From positions 9,978,790 through 10,042,789 of the forward strand of contig JAKZAN010000002.1 in assembly GCA_023053545.1 (NCBI GenBank): 64,000 bases of DNA. The letters are read 5' to 3'. Under the pieces are notes generated by a model. That model did not search any database. It had not been told where the DNA came from and was given only the letters and a program-made list of their open reading frames with translations. Source of the stretch: Lepidurus packardi. Its lineage: Eukaryota; Arthropoda; Branchiopoda; Notostraca; Triopsidae. The stretch's first letter is position 1. Every line of letters starts with the position of its first letter. A program made the position numbers and the translations under genes. Below, piece by piece: positions 51,190 through 64,000 of this stretch.

Positions 51190-54100
51190 TATTTTGATAC
51201 ACTTAATTGCCTACCATTTTAAAACCCAGATCCATATATTGTCCGCATAAGTAGAGCAAAAATACAACAAAAACAAATTGGGAGACGAGCTTGTTTTTGA
51301 CTTTTTGTTTCTAATTATTAGTTTGGCAACAGTATTGCTCACAAATAAAAAAAAAACAAGTTGGGGGCCCTGAGCACGTAGAATCACACTTTAGAAGAGG
51401 CAGAAATTCCGAGCTCCGGACTCTCCCTCACTCCAAAGCCAACTGAAACTCGAGACAGAAACCCCCCATTCTTCTCCTTTCTTCTTCAAGCCGCATCCTC
51501 TCGACCTCGTATACTTGAAACCTCATTTGCATGACACGTATTATCACCTCGGTGCCCAAGTTGCCACCCACACACAAAAAAATATTTTAAAAATTATTCC
51601 GTGTTTACTCCAGCGCGAGTATTTTCCCGCATTTATTCCGGGATTAGTTCTCCCATCCGTTTTCGTCCCTCGCCGAACTGAAAACTTCCAAGTGTTGACT
51701 CCCTTTTGTTTCACGTGATCATGCAGTGCTTTCTGGCTGGGACCGCCACCGAAAACGAGGCCAAATGACGACGTCAACGACGTCCCCACGAAACCTTTAC
51801 CTCCAAAGATGTCCTACCCATAAAACCCCGCCTTTTTTCGCTGACGTAATCGGTCTTAACGCAAAACAGCCACAGACTTGGCCAAAGAGTTCTTCCTCAG
51901 TTCAAAAGTTCGCAACGCTAAAAAAACAAGACAAAAAGTTACTTCTGCCAGCGCCGCCAACTTCGTTTGCCATTTGCTTCCAAAAGCAACTCTATGGGGG
52001 GCGTGAGGCGTGGCAAAGACACAAAAGAAGCATGAAAAAGCTTCGTCGGCGACCGAGATGGAGTTAAATAACTTCGTTGCTGGCTGCAACACGTGTCCAT
52101 CAACGTTTACTAATCTCGCTGTACTCTTGGCAGATATGAGCCACCTTAGACACGTCGTGCAACGGTAGCGAGGTTGGGCTGCTTTTTCCACTTTTCTAAC
52201 TATGCAAACGACCTTTTAAATTTCCCTAGGGAACCCATGGCTATGTTCGCTCTAATGAATGTGATGCTGCCAAGATCACCCCAGAATATTAAACAACTAT
52301 AGCCATAAAAAAGCTTTACACCCTAAACAACGTAACAGAATTAAAAAATGGGGATGAAGGTAAACGTCGAGAAAGGGAAGTGCCGAATATACTTCAAAAG
52401 CCTAATTATAGCCCAGCAGGCCATGGGCCATTTGCCATGTAGGCCATACGATTTCATTAAGACAACCGAAGGAAATGAAAAACAAAATGTAACTGAAGGG
52501 CAAGAAAAATTCCAAAGTTTTCCGTCAACAAAACGATGATGCATTTAGTGCCTAATCCTCCAAAACGTAGGTATTTTCTCTATTCTCTGTAGAACACCTG
52601 CTGCCACTTACACGCACTCTGTTGCTCAAGGGATGCACTTGACTAAAAGATCCGATCTGGTTCTTTTGCACTGCATTGCAGAGCTTTTCCCTTCCATGGC
52701 ATGTAAACCATCATAACAAAAAGGAACAAAAACAGGAAAAAGAGCAATATAATCTTGTCACACCTAATGCTTCTGAAATTACTGTCATTTCTCAACAGCA
52801 GCCATGCTAAAAATATACCATGAACTCTCCAAACGCAACAAATAACGCAGACCGACGAGTTCAAGTTGATGCCACTGCATAGCAAATTGCCATCCATCAC
52901 ATTTACCGAAAGCCCTCCAGCCTATCACGCCAACCCAAAAGACTTCAAAAACCAAATTTGCGCTGCAAATGACAACGATTTGGAAACGCACCCTGGCTTC
53001 CATTAATTTTCTTTTTTTATTCGCCCCACCTCCCGAATGGAGAAAACTGACAACGAATGGCATCTAAATTCAGAACTGAACATGCGTATGTTCAATTCTG
53101 AACTTAGATGCCATTACAAAGCGAGTCCTATCCCATTTTAAATTGAAATGTCGAATTTGATTTGATTAGGCCAAGTTGGGCGCAATCAAAGAGACAAATC
53201 TGGGACCTAGACCGGGCAAAAGTTTGTTCCTTGTTCGCGAAGATATAACCTTTGTGCTCAGGTGTGGCATCTGAACCCGAACCCTCGACCTGCCCCTTTT
53301 TCGGTCGAACCCTCTTTCGCCTCAGTCCCGCGCCGTCCCCAATCAATAATCGATCCAGGTACAGCATACAAAGAACAAAGCATGCAACCGGCAATCAGCC
53401 AGAAACCTGCGGAAAATAACGCATGGAAACCTGGACAAGTCCTTTTTTGTTTCCCCGAGATGAGCAATGTTTAGTACACATTAGTATGGCCCTAACAACT
53501 GCATAGGGCCCCCCAGCAAAAGAGAAAAATCAATGCAACCTTCAATCGCTGGCCGCCCACAAATAATTAGGATGTTTCGCAAGCCTTAAGGGCAACAATA
53601 CCAAACGAAAGGGAAGCCTTGCCAGAGCCAACATATGTTTTGATACCCAATCGAAAATAAGGTGCCGTATAAGGCACCAGTGCAAGCTATTTTAGGAATC
53701 TTAGCCTGAAAAACACTCGACTTGAGAACTCGCGTTCCTGGCTCTGTTACCTTGCGTACATGCATGAGGTCTTTGGGGATAATAGATTTTTCTTTTTGGT
53801 CCTTTAGTTGCGTTAGTAACCACATCTTTAATAAAAACCTGAGCTCCCTCCCACCCCTTACAACAAAAAACACGGAATACGGAAGAAAATAAGCCCGGAT
53901 GAAGAGCAACCACTCAACGGGTTACCTTGCTTACTTCAGTACGTTATTTTCCAGACGAGTCGAAGCAAGTTCAGTCGTCACCGCATGATTTAGTAGGAAA
54001 ACGTCCGTAGCTATTCCCCGGACCTAGCAGTACTTGTTAAATTAGATTTGTCCGGTTTGGGAAAGGCGATATTCCTTGTTGCTTTTAACGACTGGACTTG

Positions 54101-57100
54101 TCGGGGGAGTGTCTTTTTCCTCCTGATAAGAATACTTGAAAAGGCACCACCAAACAGTGCAAGACAGTGAAAGCCAAAACGCCACAAAGCTCTTCCTTTT
54201 GCGAAAGATCGATATCTTTATGTATAATCAAACACGGCGAACCTGCTCTAGGAGAACCAGCCGAGTGAATAGAATCCTGAGGATGATGTGTTGGAAGGAT
54301 TTTTTTAATGGCCTACATTTCTAACTTTTCTAAAGGACTCGCGCTTCCTTTTACAACATCAATTTCTTTGCTTGGGGATAAAATGGGTACATTAAAAAAA
54401 CTGAGATTAAACGAGAATTCTTTCTCATTAAATTAGTTTGGAGGAAGATGTAGCTTTGGGACCCGAAGTCGTGAAGTATTATAGCCCTCTTGAGAAATAT
54501 CAATCAATGAAAGCAGATAATAACAGCTGTTGCTTCTAATTACATGAAGTCCTTTGCTGGAGTAGGGTAATTAATCGAGCATCCAATCCACAAGGGGTTT
54601 CCCCCAAGGTGACCATCGCTGGCTAAAGAAAACTGGAAATAGGAACCGTCCGTAGTTTTCCGCACAAAAAAAAAATGAATAAAACATAAAATAAAAAACT
54701 ATATAAAAAGTTATTTCAAATTTGGGGAAATGACATTAAATCTACTTGGTTGGCAGTAAAGAGGCAATGGGAAGATCAATAATTTTGGAAGCAATACAAG
54801 CTCATTTGGGCAGGTCGTGCCTAAACGTCATGACGTCATCAAAGCGCTCAATACACCTGACCTGAGGAAGAGAACCTGATGGGCGAGTTTGTGAGGGTTT
54901 CCGGAATGATGTTGAATGGCAACGTGCTCTGCTTCCATAAGGTAGTCATACTAATCTGCACGGAATAGCTCAATGCTGTAAACTAACGCTGGCAGAGAAA
55001 AACTTGAACAGTATCTGATGAATGTATCTGATGAAAGGACTTTCCTTTTCTTGCTGCTGCAAAAGGCTTTTTCAGCTTGAGTTTTAAAGTTCAGAGACTG
55101 GAACATAGACAAACATTAGATGAACATCACAAATCACTTTCATTTGGAAGAATGGAGGTTAGTTAAGTCGCCAAAAGCCCAGCTTGCAATATATACTTCA
55201 ACCAAGAGTAAGTTTACTCGTATCCATGTTCCTTTTTTCCTTCTTTGGGAGAAGACATAAAGCACTCTCGACGGTAACAAAGACAACCTACTGCATATCC
55301 ACAAACTGGAACCAATGTAACTGGTAAGAAAAACTTCCGAGAATAGCTTGAACCTTTACAATCAAGACTAAGTGGGTCCTGTTTCCTCAGACGCTTTAGG
55401 TCTGTGGTAGACCATGTGAACTCAAGGTGCTCGGTTCCAAATTTACTTGGAATTATGTATTCCTTGGTTCAAGCTTGTAATATGCAGTAGGCAATAGCAA
55501 CATCTATGCTGCGTGGAACATGGATACGACAGATTCTTCTTGGTTGCTATGGTGGTTACTAGGTCAAAAGACACGGATTACTAATAAGGCTTTACATGAG
55601 TTTTTAAAGCCTTTTCTTTTTATCTCATTTCAAAGGGAGCTTTAGGTTTTCACAAACTTACTACTAATCTTCATTCCTCCAAAAGGCGGATTCAAAGCCG
55701 TTTTGGCACCTTCAGCAAACGAGGTTGTCCTAGGTCTTCCGCTCATCTTTTATGAAAACTAATAAGTAGATCAGTTTTTGCAAAGGAGGACCACTATGGC
55801 ATTGTAATTTGGTCCTTTCCGTTGACAGGCTCATGAGCGTAGGCTAAATGAAGAGAACACGGTCAAACACTGGAGTGAATTAGACAAAGCAAATTATCTA
55901 GCCACAAATCCACATCCCAAGATCTAAGCTGTGATTATTATATTTCGATAAGGAAAAGAAGTCAGAATTGCCACGCACGTCTCAGACTCCTGTCCTGTCA
56001 CACTTTTCTATCAGTTTTTAGGCCTGGGCGAACCTAGACCTACCCCTCCTAACCAATTTGGTTTGACTAGCACCACTTATTCACTCATTTCACTATGAAT
56101 GTCATACGTCACTATGCTTCTCCATTCCAATTTCACCCCAGTAAACTCACGGAAAAGTATATAAATTTCGCTGTACAGCCTACCTTAGTTCACACTTGCA
56201 ACGCTAGCTACGGCCTCCTGTCCTGGACACTTGACTTGCAGTTTAGCCAGAGCGTAGTCGATTCAACCAATACCAGACGGGCTTACAAAGGGACCATGGC
56301 TTCCTTATGACGATATTGACGTTATACTTGTGTCTCAATATCCTTAACAGATGGCAGGAGTAGCCCGAACTTAAGAGAAAATCAAGACCACGTGACTTAA
56401 CCCCGGAGGGAAATAAAAACTTCTCCCAAATATGCGTTGCAGCAGAGCAGTTTCCATGTGTTGTATTTGTAAAGTCAAAAGTTGAGTATCGTCATACACA
56501 TTTGTGCCGAAGTTAAGCAAATAAGTCCGATAGTCGCTTTCTGAATTGAAAGTCTTCGGCGAAATTAACAACATTCAGCTCGATTGAAGTGAGGCGTGAG
56601 GCCCAAAACTTGTAATTTGACAACACTGTCAAAATATTACCATATATGATTACATTAGAATGTAAGATTTTGACAATTCAGCAGAAATGTCGCATCCAGA
56701 CTCCAAGGTCCGCTTTGGCAACTGGCTTTACAGGCAATTTTACAATTAGAGTACCTATGTGCCCTCGAATCTTTTGCGGTTAGCAGAGATGTTAAAACTA
56801 ACGGGAAATACCGCGTGACGAGACGAGAAGAGACGTGGAAATAAATACGAGTAATTTTTGTATTTGCAGTCCAAAAACACCTGCTCCATCAACGCAGTAG
56901 GTGACTTCGCTTTGCAGGAGGCTAACATAAGAGACGTCACAACGATTAGGAAAGAGCCGCACGCAGTACAGAAACGCACGATATTTGAAACTACAAATCT
57001 AGCTGTGCATCACCAGATCTGCGGTGAAAGTAGACGTGCTAGTAAGTTAGTTATCATTTTTATCTAGCAGTTATCTCACGCAAACAGAACTACATTATCT

Positions 57101-57428
57101 GACAGGGATACTGTATCAGTGGTTTTTTGGAGGGTCACACTATTACTGATTTTGCTCTCGCAACTTTATTTACTGTCTGAGTGGTCACGCCAGACCAGTT
57201 AACTTAGTTCAGACGTGTTACCGTTTTTACTCGTTTGGTTCAATAAAATCACAATGCGTTTACTTGCCAATTTAATGTTCTTCTGTTTCCCTGCTTTGAT
57301 ATGGGTGGGCTTTTAGTCCTTACTATAGCTTATTAGTAATGTTATATCTCAGGTTAAAGACTGTAGTCGTGGCTTGTTAATTCTTTTTAGGTTGCCCTTT
57401 ACAAGGTAAACTTTAAAAGTAGACAAAA
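51190..57428. other. Long non-coding interval
   Basis: 6.2 kb between GSK3 and beta-galactosidase 2. No conserved protein recognised in any frame. Contains a 60-bp hairpin (53056-53115). Other short GSK3 first exons and the promoters of both neighbours probably lie here. Confidence 0.5.
53056..53115. repeat. Near-perfect 60-bp palindromic hairpin
   Basis: Arms aatggcatctaaattcagaa ctgaacat and the matching right arm ending gatgccatt are complementary over 28 positions with two mismatches, around a 4-base centre. Read from the minus strand both mismatches become G-U pairs. Confidence 0.9.
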
Positions 57429-60400
57429 ATGGGTCTTTTGTCATCTGCTCAGCTAAAACCTGGATTCCGGTTCATCTGTGGGTCTACTTATCGTTCATGT
57501 ATATTTGGGATTCTTTTAGTCTTGATTCAAGTGATACTTTACAGAAAGATCACAGCTGCACCACAAGCTCCGCGCTTTCAATCGCTGCTAAAGGTAAAAC
57601 AAAAAACGCTTCAACCTGGACTTGTTAGCCACTGCACGGGTAAATTTCGGTTCTTCGGTGAGATTGGGTATTGCACGGGACTCATAATAACACTTCTGAA
57701 ACAGCTGTCGTTATCGATGCGTTACTTTCATCGCAATAATTAGAAAGATAATTTTGCCACTTGAACTCATTTATGATGAATCTTTTCCCAGGGCATGGAG
57801 CAAGGAGAAGCACCTACGTGGTACGAGTATTACACTGGCGCTGGTATCAAATCTGGATTGGTTCCTACCGATCAAGTATATATTACGTTTATTTTAACCA
57901 ACGTATCCTTAACGATACTCGTAATTAGGGCTTTATGCTTAACGGTAAACCGATCTGGATTATGAGCGGAACTCTTCATTACTTTCGAGTACACCCGGAT
58001 TACTGGAGGGACCGCCTCCTTCGATTACGCGCCGCAGGCCTGAATGCTGTAGAAACGTATGCATATTGGAGTCTAATGAAACTTCGTTGTGTACGGAGTA
58101 ATGCTAACTTTCATTTTCAGGTACGTTCCCTGGAACTTGCATAACCCCCAGCCAGACATATTTGATTTCGGTGAGGGAGGGAACGATATGTCGCCGTTTC
58201 TGGACGTAGTAAACTTTCTAAAAGCGGCACGCGAGCTGGATCTCTTTGTGATTTTCAGACCTGGTCCTTTCATTTGCGCCGAGTGGGAATTTGGTGGCTT
58301 ACCCAGGTAACATTCATAGCGAACTATCCGGAAAATCAAGGAATCATGACAACTTTTGGTGCAAATTAGTTGGCTGCTACGAGACCACAGCATGCAAGTA
58401 AGGACGTCATACGCCCCCTACCTGGCACACGTCCGAGCCTTTTTTGAAAAGCTTATGCCGTTAGTCAAGGATTACCAGTTTGACCAGACTGGCGGCCCCG
58501 TTATTGCAGTGCAGGTATAGTTTGCCTGACTCTTATCGCGCGTTCCACTGGCTGCACTGGTGCAATATTTTTGGCACTCAGTGTGTAAAGATATACATGT
58601 TTGACACACTGAGTGCCAAAAATGTTGCACCGTGCAGCCAGTAGAATGTGCGTAAGTGTGTATAGGGGGTTCCACTGGCTGCACGGGTGCAATATATTTG
58701 GCACTGAGTGTGTCAGTCATGTATATTTTTACACACTGTGCTCACATACTAATTGCGAAAAATATTGCACCAGTGTAGCCAGTGGAACGTGGTATTACAC
58801 TCGTATAAAAGTACTGAAATGGGCAGGAAGAGGAAATGGAAAAATTGCAAAGTTGCTAATTATGGATTTGTCTAGATTGAAAACGAATACGGTGCCTTTG
58901 GATACGATGACGCACCACGTGATAAAGCGTACCTACAGTGGCTCATGGATCTGCACAAGGAACTGGGCATCACGAGTATGTTCTTTACGTCAGATTCCCC
59001 AACCAGTACCAAGGACTGGGGCGCCATTCCTGGAGGTAAGCTATAAATAAAACGCCTCAATAAGTGGAAAAGTCACCTGATTTTTTTACCCGCTCGCGTA
59101 GCCCTCCAGACAGCCAACTTTCAAAACAATGCCTACAAAGAACTAGACGCCTTACGTCAGCTGCAGCCCAACATGCCTCTAATGGTGACAGAGTACTGGA
59201 CAGGCTGGTTCGATCACTGGACTGAGGCGCATCACACTACAACTGTGCTAGGTATGACAAATTAGTTGGCAAATTTGCTCTGATCTAAATTGACAAAGCA
59301 TGACAAATTACTTGTCCTGGTTAGACTTACAATTCTAACGTTTGTTTTCATAATTTGGACAGATTTCAGTTCGGTATTAACAGACATCTTAAACCACAAT
59401 TCCTCCGTTAATTTTTACATGTTCCATGGTGGAACAACCTTCGGTTTCATGAACGGAGCCAACGTAGCCAACTCCGATAACAATAATTATCAGCCAGACG
59501 TCAACAGCTATGGTAAACAAAACAAAACAAAATACAAAAATATTTACGACGTAGCAAAGTTTCGGTCCATTTGATCGTGGTTTGCATTATTATTAGATTA
59601 TGATGCGCCACTAACGGAATGGGGTGATTACAACACAAAGTATGATACCTTGAAAAAAATTTTGGCTACATACCAGCCAGTTCTGACTAACACACCAGAA
59701 CCACCCGCATCGCCAGCAAGAAAGGCTTACGGAACGGTCGCGTTAACCGCAGCTCTAAGTTATGTGGATCTCATTAATCAAGTCGTAAGTGCAAAGCCCT
59801 ATTTATAATAGGCATGCTCTAATTATACCGCACGCTTCCGTTCCCTCTCTTTTTTATTTATCTATATAATTAAAGCCAAGCGAGTTTCGAGAGATATCGA
59901 GTACCGTCAAAGCTATGGAAGACTTGGACGTAAATAACGGGAGTGGACAAAGCTATGGATTTGTCATCTACCGAACGACTCAAGATCTTAGTCCAGAGAA
60001 CTATTTACTTGTCAGAGGTCACATTCGTGATCTCGCGACGGTTTTAGTCAATGGAAACCGACTTACCCCTAGAGTGGGCAGTTCGGCAGAATTGGATCTT
60101 TTTGGATCCTGGAGGAAGAGGTAAGTTTATTGGACGGCTTAAAACCTACCCTTCTCCTGACAGACACTAATGGCTGATTGTGTTCGTGGTCAATGGTTCA
60201 GGGATTCTATTTTCAACTTTACGGGATTAGCGGAAACACAGCCGAGAGCTTTGTTAGACATCATGGTTGAAAACTTGGGGCGAAATAATTTCGGTAAGCC
60301 GCACAACCTAATCCAACGTAAAGGGCTGTGGGAAGGACCCGTTCTGTTGGGCTCGGCAGTGACAAGAAAAACTCTGGTCGGACACGAACTGAGCGACTGG

Positions 60401-60864
60401 GAAATCATAGCTTTGGAACTGAAAGGTCCCTTTGTGCGAAAGTACGACATTCCTACATGCAGTTCTTCTGATTATTAACGGATCTTTTTTTGCTGTTCGC
60501 TAGTTTGCAGGGATGGAAGTCATTACCGAGCGATTTGAGGGGGCCTATCATGGTGAAAGGCACTTTTAACGTTGAAGGAGCTCCTGTAGACACTTTTTTG
60601 CTCATGGAAGGCTGGGGCAAGGGTGTAGTCTTTCTGAACGGCTTCAATTTAGGGCGGTATTGGTCTGCGGGACCAACAAAAACACTCTACATTCCTGCGC
60701 CTTTACTCCTACAAGGAGAAAACACGGTAATTTGATTACTTCTTGTAAAATAAGGGCTTCTTCGAACTCCATAACGTTTGCATGTTTCATTCTAGGTTGT
60801 TATATTCGAACTCTACCAAGCGAAAGCTGATATATCCTTGGTAGATGCAGCCCAGCTGGACTAA
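57429..60864 (+). CDS. GH35 beta-galactosidase 2, N-terminal signal-anchor form
   Basis: Thirteen exons with consistent phases: 57429-57593, 57792-57875, 57929-58056, 58121-58306, 58370-58514, 58876-59035, 59102-59251, 59363-59512, 59597-59784, 59876-60120, 60202-60441, 60504-60726, 60796-60864. The first exon has a hydrophobic segment ([16 protein letters not shown]) about 25 residues in, with Arg nearby, fitting a type II anchor or signal peptide. Catalytic landmarks: [38 protein letters not shown] (acid/base Glu), [11 protein letters not shown] (nucleophile Glu), [16 protein letters not shown] and [11 protein letters not shown]. It ends at VDAAQLD without the Ser/Thr stalk of its paralogue. 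Most introns are in the same positions as in beta-galactosidase 1. A pair of MITE-like hairpins fills intron 5. Confidence 0.95.
58541..58789. mobile_element. Two adjacent MITE-like foldback elements
   Basis: In intron 5 of beta-galactosidase 2. Unit 1 (58541-58655) begins cgttccactggctgcac and ends with its inverse, ccagtagaatg. Unit 2 (58669-58789) begins gttccactggctgcacgg and ends gtagccagtggaacg. Each folds back through ggtgcaatat and ttggcact. Together they are a tandem pair of 115-121-bp inverted-repeat elements with no coding capacity. Confidence 0.85.
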
Positions 60865-63800
60865 AATGTCTTTCCGGAATGTTTGGAGATCAGAAAAACA
60901 TGCCAACTGTGTTATGCAGTTTGCATTTATTGTTGCGTGCATTTATTTGGTCCCTTGATCGTGTGATTCTTGATTAATTTTGTATTGCTAGTGAAATTTA
61001 AATGAGTGACAATATTGACTACTGTATTCTATAAGTAATTGTTGCTTAACTGATAGCCATAAGGTACGGGTTATATAAGCCTTGGAAGTTTACTAAGTGG
61101 GTTGCTTCCCTGAGGAATTTATGTAGTTTTTGACATATTGAGACATACAGTTTTGAAACGACAAGATCTTTCCTTATCTCTCCAAAACGAGCGTTATGGA
61201 GAGATAATATATGGAAGGACAGAGTCCATAAGTGTGGCTTTGCTCGGGATAACCAAGAGTTTTCCCCCTATGTTGGGCCTAAGATAGCCTAAGTTAATGT
61301 GTGTGTAAAGCCCTTCTGATGTGATCTACGGGGTTACGTAAACTGTCACGCAGGGGTAAGGATTAAAGGTCCTTCAAACCGAGGAGGGACACCTTTTCAT
61401 TTGACGAGTCATTTTCCTTCTTCTTGAAAACAGCCAGCTTTCGTCAAACCCTAAAATCAATATTAGCTATCGAAAAAAAGCCCTACACAAACTTTTAAAC
61501 GTCCGCGGCCTCGTTCTCTCAACAACTGTATCATTTGCATAACACAGGACACGCCTAAAGACGCTGGGGAAAAAAACGTGAGCTCTTTCCGAAACATGAA
61601 AACTGAGCGAAGAGCTATTGTGAGTTAGGCCAAGTTCCAATATCCGCTTAGGACCTACGGGCGTGCAAAGGAAAGGTGAAAATGGCCAGTAAAGGTATTC
61701 AACACACCCTTTGGGACCTATGGAAGATATTGAGACCTCATAACACGTCTGCTTCAGAAAGTAAATGGATTGCTTAGGGGATAACAGTAAGTAGTACAAC
61801 AGTACCTGCAATTGCGTTTTATTTCCCCCACTCGTGTTCATCGTCAACACGTAGGCTTTAAAGTCTATTATCCAGCTGCCAGTTATGTGTCCAGTTGAGC
61901 TACAACTCGAGATTGAGGACCTCGATTATCTCTCGTCTTCACCCGTGCATAGCTTTAAAAGCGAGAGGTCGAGTGTTATCGGATAAACTCGAGCTTGTAC
62001 TCGGCAACAGACAGCGGCTTTCGAAGAAAGAAAACAAAAGTTGTCAAGTTTTTGCCAAACCAATTAAACCTCTTTCTGGAATGATGTGCACTTCACTTCA
62101 AACCATTCGTCTTATTTCGCCAGATGTATTTCCAGTCCATGTAGCTTCTAACTTGTCTGTTGCAAACAAGTCACATTGAATATTCGCGAAATATTCACGT
62201 TGAGCTATTCGTGAAATGTTTCACCTTAGCTTGCCAAAGCTTTTAGCTAATTTGAAAACGCCATGTCACTCATCCATAAATCCCTACCTCGAAAAAATAA
62301 TGTTCTGAAGTACTTTTTTCCCTTGAGATGCTAACAAAGGTGAACATCTCGGCAAGCTTGACAAGAAAAGGGAAACTTTTTGTTCCCCTGACATGCGTTA
62401 TTCCGTCTCCCAAGACATAAGAAACTTACAATATCATAAGATCTCTTAGTCTCCAGAAGCCTGTAATCGGAGAAAAAAATTACACGGATCGCACTCGGCA
62501 TCATTCAGCGCCGAAATGACAGGGTATGCCGAAATGACAGGTGACAAGAGCCTAAAGCGATAGTTTGATCGTTTGATAGCAATGAACTTTATATCTCGAC
62601 TATAAGCGACTCGAATTCAGCGGGTCAAAGCCAAGCCTCGGTTGACTATAAGAAGTCGAACCCATGCACAGAAGTCACGCAACTCTCGAATTTCAGCAAA
62701 TTTGATATGTGGTATCCTCTCCTGGGGGTTATACGTCATTTACGCAGCTTCTATACGCTTCTCCGACCTTGAAATAACATATCCATTGTCGTTTTAAATT
62801 ACGAGATTAAATCTGTCTTTTCATGACGCATAATTTTCTTAGTAGGGTTTGCCAGCCCACGCGTTTAACAATAAATCATGACTCAAAAGGCCAAACTAAA
62901 CTAAAGGAAAGGAAACAGGCTTCTTGTCTTGCTATTCCAACTGAACCCAAGCATATCTACAAGGCGCATTTGAAAGGAACTAGAGCTTCAATGGACTAAA
63001 TTCCGTTTGGCTATAGGCGGGCTCCACTACGACCATGACATTCAATTCGGGGATATAACAAAGCGCCAAAAAGGAAGTCATCGCGGGACCACAGACAACA
63101 AGCTAAGTAAGAGGTTTTTGGTTGATAAATTGCAACCAGCCGTAAAGTCTAATGGCGGTGTCTTTCAGCGTATCAAAATCTTCCAATCTTTACTCTTCCT
63201 CTATGCTTCCTTACACCATAGTGCAAAAAATAAAAAAAATGAACATCTGTCGACAGCTCAAGAAAAAGACGTAAATGACCAGTTACACAAAAAGTACGAG
63301 ACGGGGACACAACGATTTTGCAAAACAAACTGTTTACAAGGCATTTCACGTATACTTATACCACACACACCAGACGTGTCGTAAATTTTACAAACACATT
63401 AACCCTACAAGTGAACGTCTCGAATTCTATTTTGCTTTCCCTTCGCAGCCTTAAGGAATAAGAAATACAAAAAAGAAGACGAAAAAATAGCCTAAAATAT
63501 CTGAACCGGTTTCTTGGGGGGGAGGGGGTGCAAAGCACCAGCACGCGGTTAAAAACTTAACAAACTTGAAGCATCCTATTTCGCACTTTTATCTTGGAAC
63601 AAGCTGAGGAAATCCTTCGCCAACAAACACGTTAACGATTATCTGTTTCTCATGTTTCTTACGGAGAAGACATCCCGCTGGTGAAAGCATCGTTTAAGGG
63701 GGCGGCGGCCCTAGTATTACCCGTAGTTTGAACTGTCGGCCAAAATCGACTATTTTTATGAGAAAGACAAGCCTGCCACAAGGCTCTTCTGGACTTCTTT

Positions 63801-64000
63801 CGTTAGCATAATTGCCAAATTTGGTGCAAGGGAAACTGGCCATTGACGGAAGTGGAAAAAGATTCATAGTCCTAGTGTGTGGTCGTATACGGACTTGCAT
63901 GTGACTCCTTAACTTCCTGAGCTAGGCAATTACCATTTCAGCAAGACTACAGCTATACAAAAGCCATGACTATGGACCCCCCACTCCACCACCAAGATCT
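60865..64000. other. Downstream of beta-galactosidase 2
   Basis: 3.1 kb to the window edge. No conserved protein, RNA gene or repeat recognised. A 125-codon plus-strand frame at 63007-63384 has no recognisable family and is not called. Confidence 0.5.

Noticed and set aside
53128-53467. Overlapping minus-strand frames
   Set aside because: No conserved motif; frames overlap each other and look random.
63007-63384. 125-codon plus-strand frame
   Set aside because: No recognisable motif, low-complexity Lys/Gln composition, no splice context.

Overview
This window is animal nuclear DNA from an arthropod, most likely a crustacean. The main evidence is a Dscam1-type hypervariable cell-adhesion gene on the minus strand, from about 33.3 kb to beyond base 1. 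It carries all three arrays of mutually exclusive exons known from Pancrustacea: half of Ig2, half of Ig3 and all of Ig7. I count 9 Ig2, 28 Ig3 and 24 Ig7 alternative exons. Every alternative exon keeps the frame of its class: Ig2 and Ig7 lengths are multiples of 3, and Ig3 lengths are 118, 121, 124, 130 or 133. One Ig7 exon has an in-frame stop, so the potential isoform number is 9 x 28 x 23 = 5796. The small Ig2 array resembles Daphnia as I remember it, but I recall no species with these exact totals. A branchiopod-like crustacean is therefore inferred, not shown.

Layout from right to left along the minus strand: Dscam exon 1 with the signal peptide (33.18-33.29 kb), a 4.9 kb intron with a minisatellite, exons 2 and 3 (Ig1), the Ig2 array (26.3-23.05 kb), constant exon 5, the Ig3 array (22.0-14.36 kb), constant exons for Ig3 to Ig6 (14.2-12.64 kb), the Ig7 array (12.47-2.05 kb), then constant Ig8, Ig9 and FN1 exons to the window edge. 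The introns carry conserved elements that look like the docking and selector sequences controlling mutually exclusive splicing. For Ig7, a docking site at 1846-1867 lies 3' of the array and is complementary to elements in most of the array's introns. For Ig3, a docking site at 22178-22215 lies between exon 5 and the first Ig3 exon and is complementary to intronic elements. It is also complementary to the 3' ends of the Ig3 exons themselves.

From 33.3 to 64 kb there are ordinary genes: a METTL7-like membrane methyltransferase (+, 36.7-37.5 kb), convergent with an LRRC58 orthologue (-, 37.7-39.0 kb); a 5'-truncated non-LTR retrotransposon with a 13-bp target-site duplication (39.35-40.71 kb); a GH35 beta-galactosidase with a mucin-like stalk and hydrophobic tail (+, 41.5-44.3 kb); GSK3/shaggy (-, 47.0-51.2 kb) with a long alternative N-terminal exon; and a second GH35 beta-galactosidase with an N-terminal signal anchor (+, 57.4-60.9 kb). 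The two GH35 genes are paralogues on either side of shaggy. The remaining stretches are long and non-coding as far as I can read them, apart from MITE-like inverted repeats and a 60-bp hairpin.

Exon coordinates were set by hand from GT/AG sites, reading-frame continuity and protein similarity from memory. No alignment or transcript was available.
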